A DNA stretch of 64,000 bases from JAGTVG01 sp963699805 (GTDB lineage: Bacteria > Bacteroidota > Bacteroidia > Cytophagales > Cyclobacteriaceae), in NCBI GenBank assembly GCA_963699805.1, contig CAVOVH010000011.1, forward strand, positions 1 to 64,000, written 5' to 3'. This document shows positions 37,735-48,000 of this stretch, piece after piece (the first letter of the stretch is position 1; each line of letters starts with the position of its first letter). The notes under the pieces are model-generated. The model was not told the origin of the DNA and ran no database searches. It saw nothing but the letters and a program-made list of their open reading frames with translations. The position numbers were made by a program, and so were the translations under genes.

Positions 37735-38993
37735 TTAAAAATATATGACTTTTCAGTATAAAATTTATGACTGATCTCCATTGGACTGTCATTCTCTACG
37801 GTCGATTGATAATCACTTTTTTTATTGATAAGTGGTAAGGTTATTAAAATCCAGAATAGGTAAGTGGTAGACCCATCCAAGCTGAAAGACATAATCAGCC
37901 ACAAAATAAATGACATTAGAAAATATTTAGCAAAGGTTGAACTTTCAAAAATTACTGATCTGATCTGGTGATTCAACAGACGGATATTATTAAGAATTAA
38001 AGTTGCCAACAATGCGAAACCAATAATTCCTAGTTCTGCGAGGGTTCCCAGAAACATATTCATTGGCATATAGTTCGATTCAGTTTTTATCCCTAACATT
38101 CTAAGAAAATGTATGGATAATTCATTATATTGGCCCTGACCGATTCCAAAAATCGGATTTTCAAGAAAGGCATATAAAAGACTCTGCCATATGGAAATTC
38201 TGATCCAGGCACTTGGATCCAGATTTTTTAATGATGAAATATCTTCAAAGAACTCCCTATTGGATATATAAAGATAAAGAATGAGAAAAGCTAGGGTGAA
38301 AATCGTCACTTTAAATGCATTTTTTTTCTTGAATACGACCAATACAAGGAGAATAAAAATGGAGAAAAATGCTGCTCGGGATTGAGTAAGGAAAAGGACA
38401 AAAAGAAAAAAAACGATTAAAATGTATACTATTTTTTTAAAATAATTTTTCGATGTAATTTTTGCCAAATACATACACAATGGTATGATTGGTAAAATAT
38501 TCAAAGCTAAATAATTTGAATCCATCGCAGTTGAACCAATCGCAACCCACTTATAATTTAAAAGTTCAGAATAACGTTCTTCTCGCCAGGTAATATAAAA
38601 TGTATGTCCTTGAATGAACTCAATTAATCCAATGAGAGATTGTATGAAAACTACCATAACAATGACGGTAGCAATAAGTTTCATATTAAACTTTTCTCGT
38701 CCAAAGTAAAGAAAAGACAAACAAAAAAGGATGAATGATAAATTCACCAAAAATCCGGTGGTTTCGGAGAAAAGACCTCTAATAAACATATATGCTGGAA
38801 AAGCCAGTAAGATCAGTTCGTCTTTCGATGGAATCACATTCTTTCTCGATATAATGACAAAAATAAAAGAAAGAACAAAAGTAAAGTAGAAGATCAACCA
38901 TGGCCATTGGTACATTACCCACCATGCCTGATTTAATATGAATAAAAAAATGAGAAAAAGGATTAAATATTTGGGTTTTAATAAAAAACTCAT
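37731..38993 (-). CDS. O-antigen polymerase/ligase (Wzy-like)
   Basis: 420 residues with about eleven membrane segments. The Wzy_C region reads FLTQSRAAFFSIFILLVLVV, then SAWIRISIWQSLLYAFLENP followed by IFGIGQGQYNEL. The large periplasmic loop precedes FLGTLAELGIIGFALLA. Known: polymerises the flipped repeat unit. It overlaps the WbsX start by 4 bases and lies 15 bases from the upstream GT4 gene. It is the likely polymerase of the intact cluster; the paralogue at 3866 belongs to the decayed locus. Confidence 0.85.
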   Translation of the reverse strand: MSFLLKPKYLILFLIFLFILNQAWWVMYQWPWLIFYFTFVLSFIFVIISRKNVIPSKDELILLAFPAYMFIRGLFSETTGFLVNLSFILFCLSFLYFGREKFNMKLIATVIVMVVFIQSLIGLIEFIQGHTFYITWREERYSELLNYKWVAIGSTAMDSNYLALNILPIIPLCMYLAKITSKNYFKKIVYILIVFFLFVLFLTQSRAAFFSIFILLVLVVFKKKNAFKVTIFTLAFLILYLYISNREFFEDISSLKNLDPSAWIRISIWQSLLYAFLENPIFGIGQGQYNELSIHFLRMLGIKTESNYMPMNMFLGTLAELGIIGFALLATLILNNIRLLNHQIRSVIFESSTFAKYFLMSFILWLIMSFSLDGSTTYLFWILITLPLINKKSDYQSTVENDSPMEISHKFYTEKSYIFK

Positions 38994-39008
38994 TTAGATA
39001 ATGGAAAT

Positions 39009-40205
39009 TTAAATATTTTGATTGTTTACCAAGGACTTCTTAAACAGGATCAACAGTTTTTTTGCAATAACCGGGTAACTGAAACTTTTTTTAATTTTTT
39101 CAACGGCATTTTCTGATATCTGATTATAGTTTTCATTATCTAAAATCCATTCTATCCCTGAAATTAAATCACTAACTTCAAATGGTTGTGCCAGATATCC
39201 ATTTATCTTATGATCGATAATATCTTTTGGACCCGTAGCATTGAATGCCACCACCGGAGTGCCACATGCCATTGATTCCGCCATAACCAAACCAAAAGAC
39301 TCTTGAAATGAAGGAGCTACTAGTACATGGGCAGCACTATAGTAAAGTATAAGACTATAGGCATCTGAAAGATTTCCGGTTTGTATCACATTCTTTTTAA
39401 TGACATTAAATTTTCTTCCGATAAATACAAATACGACATCCTGTCTGTTTTCAAAATAATCACAAATTTGCTCAATAAATTGTTCACCTTTATTCCTGCT
39501 GAAATTAGAGGCACCAAATAAAACGATCTTTTCAGCAGTAATATTGATTGTATTTTTGGCAATATTTGTAGGGATGGGCTTAAAAAAATTGGTATCAATG
39601 CAATCATGTATGGTTGTCACCTGCTGATTGTATAATAGCGAACTTTTTTTTGCCAATTCTTCCATCCATGTGGAAACGGTTAAATATATGGGTTTCTTCT
39701 TATTATAAATTTTCTTTTTTAATTTGAAAAAGTAATTATCAGCATAAGAATCAATATTATTTTCATTTTTAATATATTGTCCGAGGGAGGCATACCATGT
39801 ATCGTGCATCGTACAAAAAACAGGATAGGGTATATTTAAAATGTCTTTAATATAAAAAATACCATCGTGAATCCAGTGAAAATAAACAATATCCGGATTG
39901 ATTTTATTTATTTTCTCTGTAATCAAGCTATAGGGAATAATGCATAAGGATAAACGTTGTTCGACCTCATCGGATTTAAAAATTAATCCGCTTAGTATCC
40001 TGTCAAGATATTTTCTGATTCGTAACCAGAGCCTTTTCGAAAAGGTATCATATATAACAATCACATCGTCATCCTGGGTACGTTTAGTGGCTACGAGCAT
40101 TTTTGATTCAATATCGGTACAATTTCTTAGTGCGGCATGAAATCTATATGCCGCAATAGCAGCCCCTGATCCGGCATCCGTTGCACTGACATGGAGTACT
40201 TTCAT
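39009..40205 (-). CDS. Glycosyltransferase family 4
   Basis: 398 residues. Start MKVLHVSATDAGSGAAIAAY then RFHAALRNCTDIES, a known GT4 subgroup N-terminus. Further: INPDIVYFHWIHDGIFYIKD, FCTMHDTWYASLGQYI, VLFGASNFSRNKGEQFIEQI. The donor site is PSFQESFGLVMAESMACGTP with E-x7-E, then VAFNATGPKDII. The start codon overlaps the pyruvyl transferase stop by four bases (ATGA). Acts in the cytoplasm on the lipid-linked repeat unit. Confidence 0.9.
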   Translation of the reverse strand: MKVLHVSATDAGSGAAIAAYRFHAALRNCTDIESKMLVATKRTQDDDVIVIYDTFSKRLWLRIRKYLDRILSGLIFKSDEVEQRLSLCIIPYSLITEKINKINPDIVYFHWIHDGIFYIKDILNIPYPVFCTMHDTWYASLGQYIKNENNIDSYADNYFFKLKKKIYNKKKPIYLTVSTWMEELAKKSSLLYNQQVTTIHDCIDTNFFKPIPTNIAKNTINITAEKIVLFGASNFSRNKGEQFIEQICDYFENRQDVVFVFIGRKFNVIKKNVIQTGNLSDAYSLILYYSAAHVLVAPSFQESFGLVMAESMACGTPVVAFNATGPKDIIDHKINGYLAQPFEVSDLISGIEWILDNENYNQISENAVEKIKKSFSYPVIAKKLLILFKKSLVNNQNI

Positions 40206-41245
40206 GATTTCAGAGCGTGAAGTAAGAATTTTTTTGAATCTTCCTGAAGTTCATGAATTACTTTATCAGCCAATTCATAATCCGGATTAGTATTCAGAAC
40301 ATCCATTACGGAATCGTCCTCACGATTTATTACCCGGTTTTCGAGCTTACACTGATTTAGAATAAATTCAATTTTAGTAGAAATTGCCGGCCGGTTGATT
40401 GTACAGAAGTTTTTATGGAAAATAATGCTGAATAAGGTGCCATGGAAAGTGTTTGTAACTATATATTTGGCGTGATTAAAATAAGATAACCATCCTAGGG
40501 GGCCTATACTGACCAGATTTTTCGAGGCAAAATCGTTTTTATAACCGACACTTATAATTTGTAATTTTGATTTTTTTGCATATTCTGCAATCTTATCTAC
40601 ATGTAGATTGTCAGATATACCACCATAAATCAGCATATATTCAGATTTCTCAGGTGGATTTGATTTATCGATAGGAGGATATAATAAAGTCGGATCAATG
40701 ACGATCTTTGGTTTGAAGCCCAAAATAGAATTTACAAAGGAGGCTGTTTTACTATCCCGAACACTTATTTCTGAAAATTTAAATAAACCATCCTTTACAT
40801 ATTGCGGAATTTCTTTTGAGAGATCCAGACCTCCACAACTAGGAGCATAAGAAATGATTTTAGTATTTTCAAGACCTATACCAAAATAAATTGGATTATC
40901 GAGATCATGATATTGATAATTCCAGACAATATCGCTTCCAATAATGATTACATCGAATCCTTTGATTTCTGATGCCTTCCGATATCTCTCTTTAAAATTA
41001 AAAAGACGTTGTGCCTTTTTGAAATTATTGAATTTATTAAAATTCCTTAATGCCATCATTGGCCTTTTTAAATATCTTTTATGGAAAAAGAAAAGTTTGT
41101 ACTCATACCATAGATGTTTATTATCAATATAATTAATGATTTGTGCATCATAACCATGATCTTTAAGAAACATATGTAATGATTGAGCCTGGAAAAAAGC
41201 GCCATAATTAGTGGCATAATGATACGTCAAAATTCCTATTTTCAT
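40202..41245 (-). CDS. Polysaccharide pyruvyl transferase family protein
   Basis: 347 residues. Family PF04230 features: MKIGILTYHYATNYGAFFQA, GFDVIIIGSDIVWNYQY, TKIISYAPSCGGLDLS, ISVRDSKTASFVNSILG, KPKIVIDPTLLYPP, and NAKYIVTNTFHGTLFSIIFH-like sequence (the conserved T-x-x-F-H-G). Known: adds pyruvate ketals from phosphoenolpyruvate to sugars, giving negative charge. It overlaps the following GT4 by four bases and lies 89 bases downstream of the FrhB-like gene. The pairing with FrhB-like proteins is common in EPS loci. Confidence 0.9.
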   Translation of the reverse strand: MKIGILTYHYATNYGAFFQAQSLHMFLKDHGYDAQIINYIDNKHLWYEYKLFFFHKRYLKRPMMALRNFNKFNNFKKAQRLFNFKERYRKASEIKGFDVIIIGSDIVWNYQYHDLDNPIYFGIGLENTKIISYAPSCGGLDLSKEIPQYVKDGLFKFSEISVRDSKTASFVNSILGFKPKIVIDPTLLYPPIDKSNPPEKSEYMLIYGGISDNLHVDKIAEYAKKSKLQIISVGYKNDFASKNLVSIGPLGWLSYFNHAKYIVTNTFHGTLFSIIFHKNFCTINRPAISTKIEFILNQCKLENRVINREDDSVMDVLNTNPDYELADKVIHELQEDSKKFLLHALKS

Positions 41246-41334
41246 TTTGTTTATTAAATATTAATAAGAGGATTTATGTTAGCCTTCTTATAAAATAAAT
41301 AATTTGGGATTAAATTAATTTTCTTTCCAGGAAA

Positions 41335-42621
41335 TTATTCATAGATATCCTTAAAAAATCTGAATAAGACTTTTTTGGTCAACCGATTGCTGTAATAAAA
41401 AAACTTATACATGTTCAGTTTCTCAAATATCCACTTAATACGATGACTGATAAAGACATTCAATTCAAACCCTAACGAGTAATTTTCTTCTTTTGAATAT
41501 CCTTCCGTTATTGCGGGAATTGGTAAATGTAACAATCTATATAATTTCATTCTGCTGGCCTGACGGTATTTTTTAGAATTAAGATTGCCTGTTTGAGATT
41601 TAATTACATCTTCCTTTGAAACTTCGTGACTCATAATTCGTTTTAAGTCAATCAATTGATACATTATTTCAGAAGCTTGTTTTGTTCTTGTTATGATAAA
41701 GGACCATGGATGTGGAGACTGCATATATCTGGGTAACCAGGCATCTCCACAAGCAAAATCGGCCAGTTCGGCCGTGGCATCGACACAAAAATGACATCTG
41801 GGAACTTTTGTAAAGCCCGTTGTTTTGACATAATCAGGGTAGGGGACTTCTGCAACTTTTCTGTTAGATTCTATTCTTAATGATCCGGGTTGGCCTCCTC
41901 CTCTGAACCTGAAAAATTCCACCTTTCCCGGGATTGATTTATTCAGTTTGATTAACTTATTAAGGTTGTTATAACTTTTAAATCCACCACAGAAATTACC
42001 TATATAATATTTAATATTTATTTTTTCCGTTTTTGATTGCAGGTTCCTTATCCCAGCTATCTGACAGGGTGTCCCGACGACTGCATAACTTAAATTATCT
42101 TTATTTTCCTTTAACTCCACGAGTACCCTGGAAAAATCTACAGGGCAATATTTTGACCCCTGTGCGCGTATGAGTTCCGAAGATTTATCTGTTAAATATG
42201 CATATGCCCTGGGTCCAGCCGACGTATATTCAAAACCGGTTACCACGACTTTGTCAACAATTTTTTTCTCAAGTAAATAATCAGCAAGTATAGTCATGAA
42301 ACCGGAAGAGGATGAATTTTTTAAATATTTTTCGCCGGTAGAGGAAACTGCGAATAATTGATTATAATATCCAAGATCAAGTTCGTATTGATTACCTAAA
42401 TGATACTTTTTTGCCAGAGAAATGATGGGATAACCCTTGGCTGGACATATTTCAAATCCGAATTGAGCGTTGGTTGAATTCATATGTTTGGTTTCAGGGA
42501 TTGAATATCCTTTTTTTGATGAAAATATCAAATTTACCGCGAAACCATCCGAAGGATTATAAGTACATAGTCCACACCCAAGGCACATATTGGATTTTAC
42601 TACATCGCGCAGGTTCTTCAT
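41335..42621 (-). CDS. FrhB-like (coenzyme F420 hydrogenase beta-subunit family) protein in EPS cluster
   Basis: About 428 residues from ATG 42621; an upstream TTG at 42627 would add two. The N-terminus has a ferredoxin-like cysteine set, SNMCLGCGLCTYNP, with a further Cys in FGFEICPAKGYPI. The FrhB N and C domains follow: SSGFMTILADYLLEKKIVD, VVGTPCQIAGIRNL, KYYIGNFCGGFKSYNN and FRFRGGGQPGSLRIES. Later Cys residues in VPRCHFCVDATAELADFACG complete the metal or flavin site. Known: in Bacteroidota capsule clusters such proteins accompany pyruvyl transferases, with no settled role, and F420 is not expected here. Probably a flavin/iron-sulfur oxidoreductase acting on a sugar. Confidence 0.85.
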   Translation of the reverse strand: MKNLRDVVKSNMCLGCGLCTYNPSDGFAVNLIFSSKKGYSIPETKHMNSTNAQFGFEICPAKGYPIISLAKKYHLGNQYELDLGYYNQLFAVSSTGEKYLKNSSSSGFMTILADYLLEKKIVDKVVVTGFEYTSAGPRAYAYLTDKSSELIRAQGSKYCPVDFSRVLVELKENKDNLSYAVVGTPCQIAGIRNLQSKTEKINIKYYIGNFCGGFKSYNNLNKLIKLNKSIPGKVEFFRFRGGGQPGSLRIESNRKVAEVPYPDYVKTTGFTKVPRCHFCVDATAELADFACGDAWLPRYMQSPHPWSFIITRTKQASEIMYQLIDLKRIMSHEVSKEDVIKSQTGNLNSKKYRQASRMKLYRLLHLPIPAITEGYSKEENYSLGFELNVFISHRIKWIFEKLNMYKFFYYSNRLTKKVLFRFFKDIYE

Positions 42622-42691
42622 GAACAAAATCTAAAATCTTAAATTATATAATATAATTGATCAATGTGATGAATAAGTAAAATCCGTTTTA

Positions 42692-44062
42692 TTAAATATT
42701 TTTAGCATAACTAAGATTGATTTTTTTAAACATCAAACTAAGATACCGGAATGGAGCCAAAAATAATGTTTTACTCTGTATTGGTATCAATGGCCAATAG
42801 GCTTTGATAAAAAAGTGGGCGAAATAAGCGGCTATTGAATAGGAAAGCAGTGTGGCATATACTGCCCCCATAACGCCAAATTTTGGGATTAGATATAAGT
42901 TTAATATTACATTCGATACCGCTCCTAAAATATTTCTGATTACCGCATATTTCTGAAGTCCATTGATAATGATCCATTGTCCGGAGCTGATGGACAGTGA
43001 AGTAATCGCCGGACTCCAGATTAAAATTCTTAAGATTATTCCGGCTTCTGCATATTCCAGGCCATAGAGTAATCTGATCACAAATACAGAAACTAAACTT
43101 ATAATTCCTGATAAAATGATAGTACCCCAGAAAAGTGTATCTGAAAATTGTTGAATCCTGAAATTATATTTTTCTTCAGAAACTGTTTTTTCTTTAACCA
43201 GTAGAGGAGTTACCGTATTTGAAATCAAGATAGGAAAAAACATTAAAAAAGAAACATATTTTATGGCTATTGAATATTGTCCCAGGGCACTATTATCGAT
43301 CATATTCCGCACCATAATCTGACCAATTTTCTGATAAATGATGATCGCTACACCGGATAACAATAAGGGTACAGATTCTTTCAGGAGATAGCGGGCTTCC
43401 TTTTTATCGAATTTCCATGTAATTTTCCTAGAATAATATTTCTTGTAGAAAAAAAACTGTGAGATTGCAATGATGAAATAGTCGAGGATATTAACAATTA
43501 TAAATGATAAAAGAGAAGCTTTGAAATATAATAATAATAACTTAATAGTCGCACTGATTATGGTCCGGATAATCTCACTTTTAATGATGTATTCGTTTTT
43601 CAGTTCGGAGATAAAAAAGTCTTTGATTATATCCGTTGCTTGTACTATAAGGACAATTGAAAACGAAATAATAGCCCATTGTGTGAATGTATCATCTTCA
43701 AATAATATTACTGTGATAATAATCAATATAATTGTTACGATGGCCATGGTGATCCTGACTGTAAAAGTTGAACCTAAAATAATATCAGGATCCCTGTCGC
43801 CTTTTGAAAGTTCTCTAATTAAAATCTGGGGAGTTCCGAAAGAGGCAGCAATGGTAAAAAGGGTGACATAACTCATCACATAGCTTAAAATTCCGAAACG
43901 TTCAGGACCTAAATAACGGGCAACAAATATTCCTACAATTAAAGTGCTCAGAATATTAATCATTTTCCCACCAAGTGCCCATGAGATATTGGCAAATACT
44001 TTTTTCTTGGTGGGAGAAAGTCTGGAAAGTTGTTTATTTATAAATGTATTAAAGAAATTCAA
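42692..44062 (-). CDS. Wzx-type oligosaccharide flippase
   Basis: 456 residues and 12-14 membrane helices. It starts at TTG 44062; the N-terminus LSPTKKKVFANISWALGGK followed by STLIVGIFVARYLGPERFGI is typical, and the first internal ATG would cut into helix one. Others: FGTPQILIRELSKGDRDPDI and LGQYSIAIKYVSFLMFFPIL. Known: flips undecaprenyl-linked units for Wzy. It is the first gene of the cluster, so the divergent region 44063-45038 contains the main promoter. That region shares blocks with the one upstream of the broken flippase at 5091. Confidence 0.88.
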   Translation of the reverse strand: MNFFNTFINKQLSRLSPTKKKVFANISWALGGKMINILSTLIVGIFVARYLGPERFGILSYVMSYVTLFTIAASFGTPQILIRELSKGDRDPDIILGSTFTVRITMAIVTIILIIITVILFEDDTFTQWAIISFSIVLIVQATDIIKDFFISELKNEYIIKSEIIRTIISATIKLLLLYFKASLLSFIIVNILDYFIIAISQFFFYKKYYSRKITWKFDKKEARYLLKESVPLLLSGVAIIIYQKIGQIMVRNMIDNSALGQYSIAIKYVSFLMFFPILISNTVTPLLVKEKTVSEEKYNFRIQQFSDTLFWGTIILSGIISLVSVFVIRLLYGLEYAEAGIILRILIWSPAITSLSISSGQWIIINGLQKYAVIRNILGAVSNVILNLYLIPKFGVMGAVYATLLSYSIAAYFAHFFIKAYWPLIPIQSKTLFLAPFRYLSLMFKKINLSYAKNI

Positions 44063-44153
44063 TATTTCAGATTATTATGATATTTAGATTCATGTTTTTC
44101 AGATCTCTATATTTTTTAAGAATATTGATGGAAATATCTGTAAAATGGTCATG

Positions 44154-44174
44154 GCTTCGCCACGTCGATCACAT
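44154..44174 (-). promoter_or_regulatory. Leader motif B1, shared with 6459-6479
   Basis: Minus strand ATGTGATCGACGTGGCGAAG plus C, 18 of 21 identical to the left copy. It lies 91 nt before the flippase TTG. A possible 12-codon leader peptide (GTG start, ending VIDVAKP then TGA) spans it. The GGCGAAGC core recalls, but does not match, the ops element used by RfaH-type factors. Confidence 0.5.
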
Positions 44175-44300
44175 CTTTCAGCGACACTTATTTTTCATTG
44201 TTATTAATCAAACGGTAATAAACCAATTGATATTATAATATTCTTATAAATATTATAATTATTCTTATTTTGCGTAAAATTATAATAATAATTTATATTT

Positions 44301-44334
44301 TAAAAATAATATTTAAAATAAAAAAAATACAATT
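44301..44334 (-). promoter_or_regulatory. Leader block B2, shared with 6591-6624
   Basis: 34 bases, 31 identical to the left copy; minus strand AATTGTATT, a T-run, then ATTTTAAATATTATTTTTA. Lies 126 bases upstream of motif B1. Candidate promoter region of the EPS operon. Confidence 0.45.
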
Positions 44335-44822
44335 AAACTGCGCTGACCTAAAGATCTTGAGACGACATATATTATGCGTAGGTTTACAACTTTAAAAAAA
44401 GTATAAAATAGGCATACCTTAATTATCTTTGGATTGACGTCATTCAATAAATTAAATGTTTGTGTTACCAAAATCGAACAAAATTATGGCATATTTCTAA
44501 ATGAATTTTCATTTCCGATAATTATATATTTTCCAATCACTCTATTTCCGATTTGAATAATTTGAATTTTTAAGGCAAATGACCATCCTTGAAAATGAAC
44601 TCCATTGAAATTCAATAACAATAATTACGATTAGACAATAAATGGATCATTAAGGTTTTAAAATGGTAAACATTTTTAATCATTTTATAAAAAGCATTTC
44701 GATGAAATTCTATTTAAGATCAAACACATTATTTTTAGAAATTAGAATTTTATTTACATGACTTATTTTTTTATATGAAGTACTATTTGAGGGACCACAT
44801 TCTCAGTCCAGGAAATTTTTTG

Positions 44823-44891
44823 TCATTTTGACAAAATGATTTGATTCTATTATTTACAATTTTTTAATAATCAGATAGTTATGATTCTGGC
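44823..44891 (+). promoter_or_regulatory. Upstream block shared with 9969-10038
   Basis: Starts TCATTTTGACAAAA and ends GATTCTGGC; aligns with the left copy over its length with one net gap. Probably part of the promoter or leader of the T9SS gene at 45039. Confidence 0.5.
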
Positions 44892-45006
44892 GTATTCTTT
44901 GAAAAGAAATAATAACCTATATAGGTGACTTTTATATAGTTGTAAGTTTTGGCGTATTTTTTCAACTCTAAAAAATAGCACTCCCTGAATATTGTGTTTG
45001 AGGATT

Positions 45007-45034
45007 AGTGTAATGTAAAAAGTGTAATGTAAAA
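45007..45034 (+). repeat. 14-bp tandem duplication just upstream of the start codon
   Basis: AGTGTAATGTAAAA occurs twice in direct succession and ends five bases before ATG 45039. The left paralogue has a single related stretch. It falls where a ribosome-binding region would be and may alter translation. Confidence 0.9.
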
Positions 45035-45038
45035 TTTA

Positions 45039-48000
45039 ATGAGTATTTCTTTGAATCCGAAGTGTTGGAATAGGGTTTTAATTCTAATTGCTTTTTTCTC
45101 AAATTTTTTCTTTTTTAATGGATATGCGCAGGATACCGCATTTCCTGGTGCACAAGGTTGGGCATCTACCATTACGGGTGGACGGGGTGGTCAGATTATA
45201 CGGGTCACCAATCTCAATGCATCGGGTGCCGGTTCGCTCAAATCAGCCATAGATACCCCAGGACCTCGGATCATTGTTTTTGAAGTGGGTGGAGTGATTA
45301 ATATATCCTCATTACCTTATAGCAAAATTCAAATCAAATATGGGGACGTTACCATTGCTGGTCAAACTGCTCCACCACCAGGCATTTCCATTGTGGGAGG
45401 ATTTATTCAATCGTATGGTAACAATATTGTCATTCAACATTTACGGATTAGGCCTGGTGCAGTAGGCCGACCAAGCGGTTGGGAACCCGATTGTTTTTCT
45501 CCAAGCAGTTCGAACATTATCCTTGATCATTGTTCATTCAGTTGGTCCGTGGATGAAAATGTAGGTATCTGGCCCTGGGTTTCTCCATTTGAAGGGAGTA
45601 CGCCTGATCAGTGGAGAGCCAATTCACCTCATAATATTACGATTAGTAATTGTATAATTTCTGAAGCCCTGATGTATGCCACTCATACGAAAAATCCACA
45701 TTCTATGGGTTTGATTGTAGGGGATAATAGTACAGACGTTGCAATTGTTGGCAATTTATTACATAGTAACAATAGAAGAAATCCATTGTTCAAGGCAGGA
45801 TCAAGGGGTGTGGTTGTCAATAATTACATTTATAATCCGGGGGATTGGGCAATAAATTATGTTGAGGGAACTGAATGGAGCGGAAGAAACCCGGAATGGG
45901 GTTATATGACGGTTATTGGGAATGTATTACAATATGGGCCGAATACGCCAAGTACTGTTGATTTGGTGACTGCCACACCTGCACAACCTGATGCTTTGGT
46001 TAAAATTTATATGAAAGATAATATTGCTAAAAACAGGACAGGAGGAAGTGTTCGACTATATTCCGGTGATTCAAAACACCTGGTTTCTTCCATCCCGACA
46101 TGGCATAATAGTATCCAACCGACACCGGCAAGTAATTTAAAAAACCAGATGGTACAAAATGTGGGAGCAAGGCCTTGGGATAGGGATCCAATAGATGCCA
46201 GGATCATCAATGAAATGCTAAGTGACGGATCGAAAGGATCAATCATCAATTATGAGACTGAGGTGGGAGGTCTTCCTAAATATACCACAACTTATGCTTC
46301 TTTTAATCCAGCCGACTGGGATTTGAGGTATATGATCAGAAAAACGACCAGTAACTCGCCCCCAACATTGGCTTCCATTGGGAACAAAACAGTCACTGAA
46401 GGAAATGTGTTAGATGTGCAATTATCTGCAAGTGATCCAAATGGGGATGCAATTCGTTTTTCAGTATCCCCTAATCTTTCGTTTATTACACTTAAGGACA
46501 ATCAGAATGGAACAGCATTGTTGAAAATATCACCAGTATCCGAAGATGCAGGAACTTATAATATAACCGTATCAGCGTCCGATCCAAACAACACGAAAGA
46601 TTCCGAAGTTATTACATTGACTGTTAATCAGGCAGTCGTACCAAACACACCCCCAGTATTAACCACAATTGGAGCCAAGACAGTTACCGAAGGTAAAATT
46701 TTGGAAGTACCTATATCGGCAAGCGATGCAAATGGAGATGCAATCCGTTTTACGGTATCCCCAGATCTTTCATTTATCACGCTCACAGATAATCAGAATG
46801 GCACAGGTATATTAAAAATAGCCCCCACCTCTGATGATGCTGGAACTTATAATATAACCGTAACCGCATCCGATACAAATAACGACAAAGATTCAGAGAC
46901 TTTTACGCTGACCATAAATCAGGCGGTCGTTCCAAACTCCCCTCCCGTATTAATATCCATTGGAAACAAGACGGCTACAGAAGATAAAATATTAAATGTA
47001 CCACTATCAGCAAGTGATGCTGATGGCGATGCAATCTATCTTTCATACTCTCCAATTCTTTCATTTGTCACTTTAACTGATAATCAGGATGGTACGGGTG
47101 TACTGAAGATAGCCCCTACATCTGGAAATGCGGGAACTTTCACAATAACGGTAACTGCATCCGACCCAAATAATGGACAGGATTCAAAAACATTTACTTT
47201 GACTGTAAATAAGGCAGTGGTTACTAACACTGCGCCTGTCTTAACTTCAATTGGAAACCAAACAGTTGTCGAAGGAAGCACGTTAAATCTGGAATTGAAA
47301 GCGACCGATACGGATGGAGGTGCACTGACCTATTCGGTGTCACCTAATTTTGGATTTATAACCTTGAATGATCAACAAGACGGCAATGCTGTTTTGAAAC
47401 TTTCGCCTCAATCGGGAGATGCGGGTGAATACAATTTAACCATAGTAGTGACGGATGATAATAATGCCAAAGATTCAGAAACCATTCATATCACTGTAAA
47501 TGAAGCACAAGCTGTAAATACAGCCCCTGTTCTGAATTCCGTTGGTGATAAAACCGTGAAGGTAGGTCAAAAGTTAAACATAACATTTTCATCCAGCGAT
47601 TCAGATGGTGATGCATTGGGTTATACTTTGTCAAGGAATTTACGTTTTGCCATATTTACTGATAAAAGAGATGGAACCGCAATACTGGAATTATCACCTG
47701 ATCAAGGAGATGTCGGGAGATACACGTTGACCATCACCGTGACAGATGAAAATGGCGGCAGCGATTCTGAATCAATTTCTATTTATGTAGAAGCGGAAAA
47801 TACTGCTCCAGTATTTTCCACAATCGGTAATATTGACATCACAGAAAATGAAAAATTAAATATCCCTTTTTCTTCAAATGATGTTGATGGAGATGTATTG
47901 CGTTATACTATTTCACCTAATATTAGCTTTATATCCATGAGTTACGACCCGGGCGGATCAGGAATATTATCATTAAATCCCAAACCTGGTGATTCAGGCA

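Larger units (their letters stand above)
44063..45038. other. Long divergent intergenic region between Wzx operon and T9SS gene
   Basis: 976 bases without a credible gene. It carries two blocks also found upstream of the left flippase and two found upstream of the left T9SS gene, in the same order. The middle part (about 44340-44820) is AT-rich and unremarkable. I see no terminator and no structured RNA I can name. Confidence 0.7.

Noticed and set aside
43521..43871. 116-residue plus-strand frame inside wzx
   Set aside because: Its hydrophobic character mirrors the membrane helices on the other strand; no start signal or family.
44154..44174. Similarity of GGCGAAGC to the ops/JUMPstart element
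   Set aside because: Only the GGCG and AGC parts agree with the ops core, and no RfaH/NusG paralogue lies nearby.
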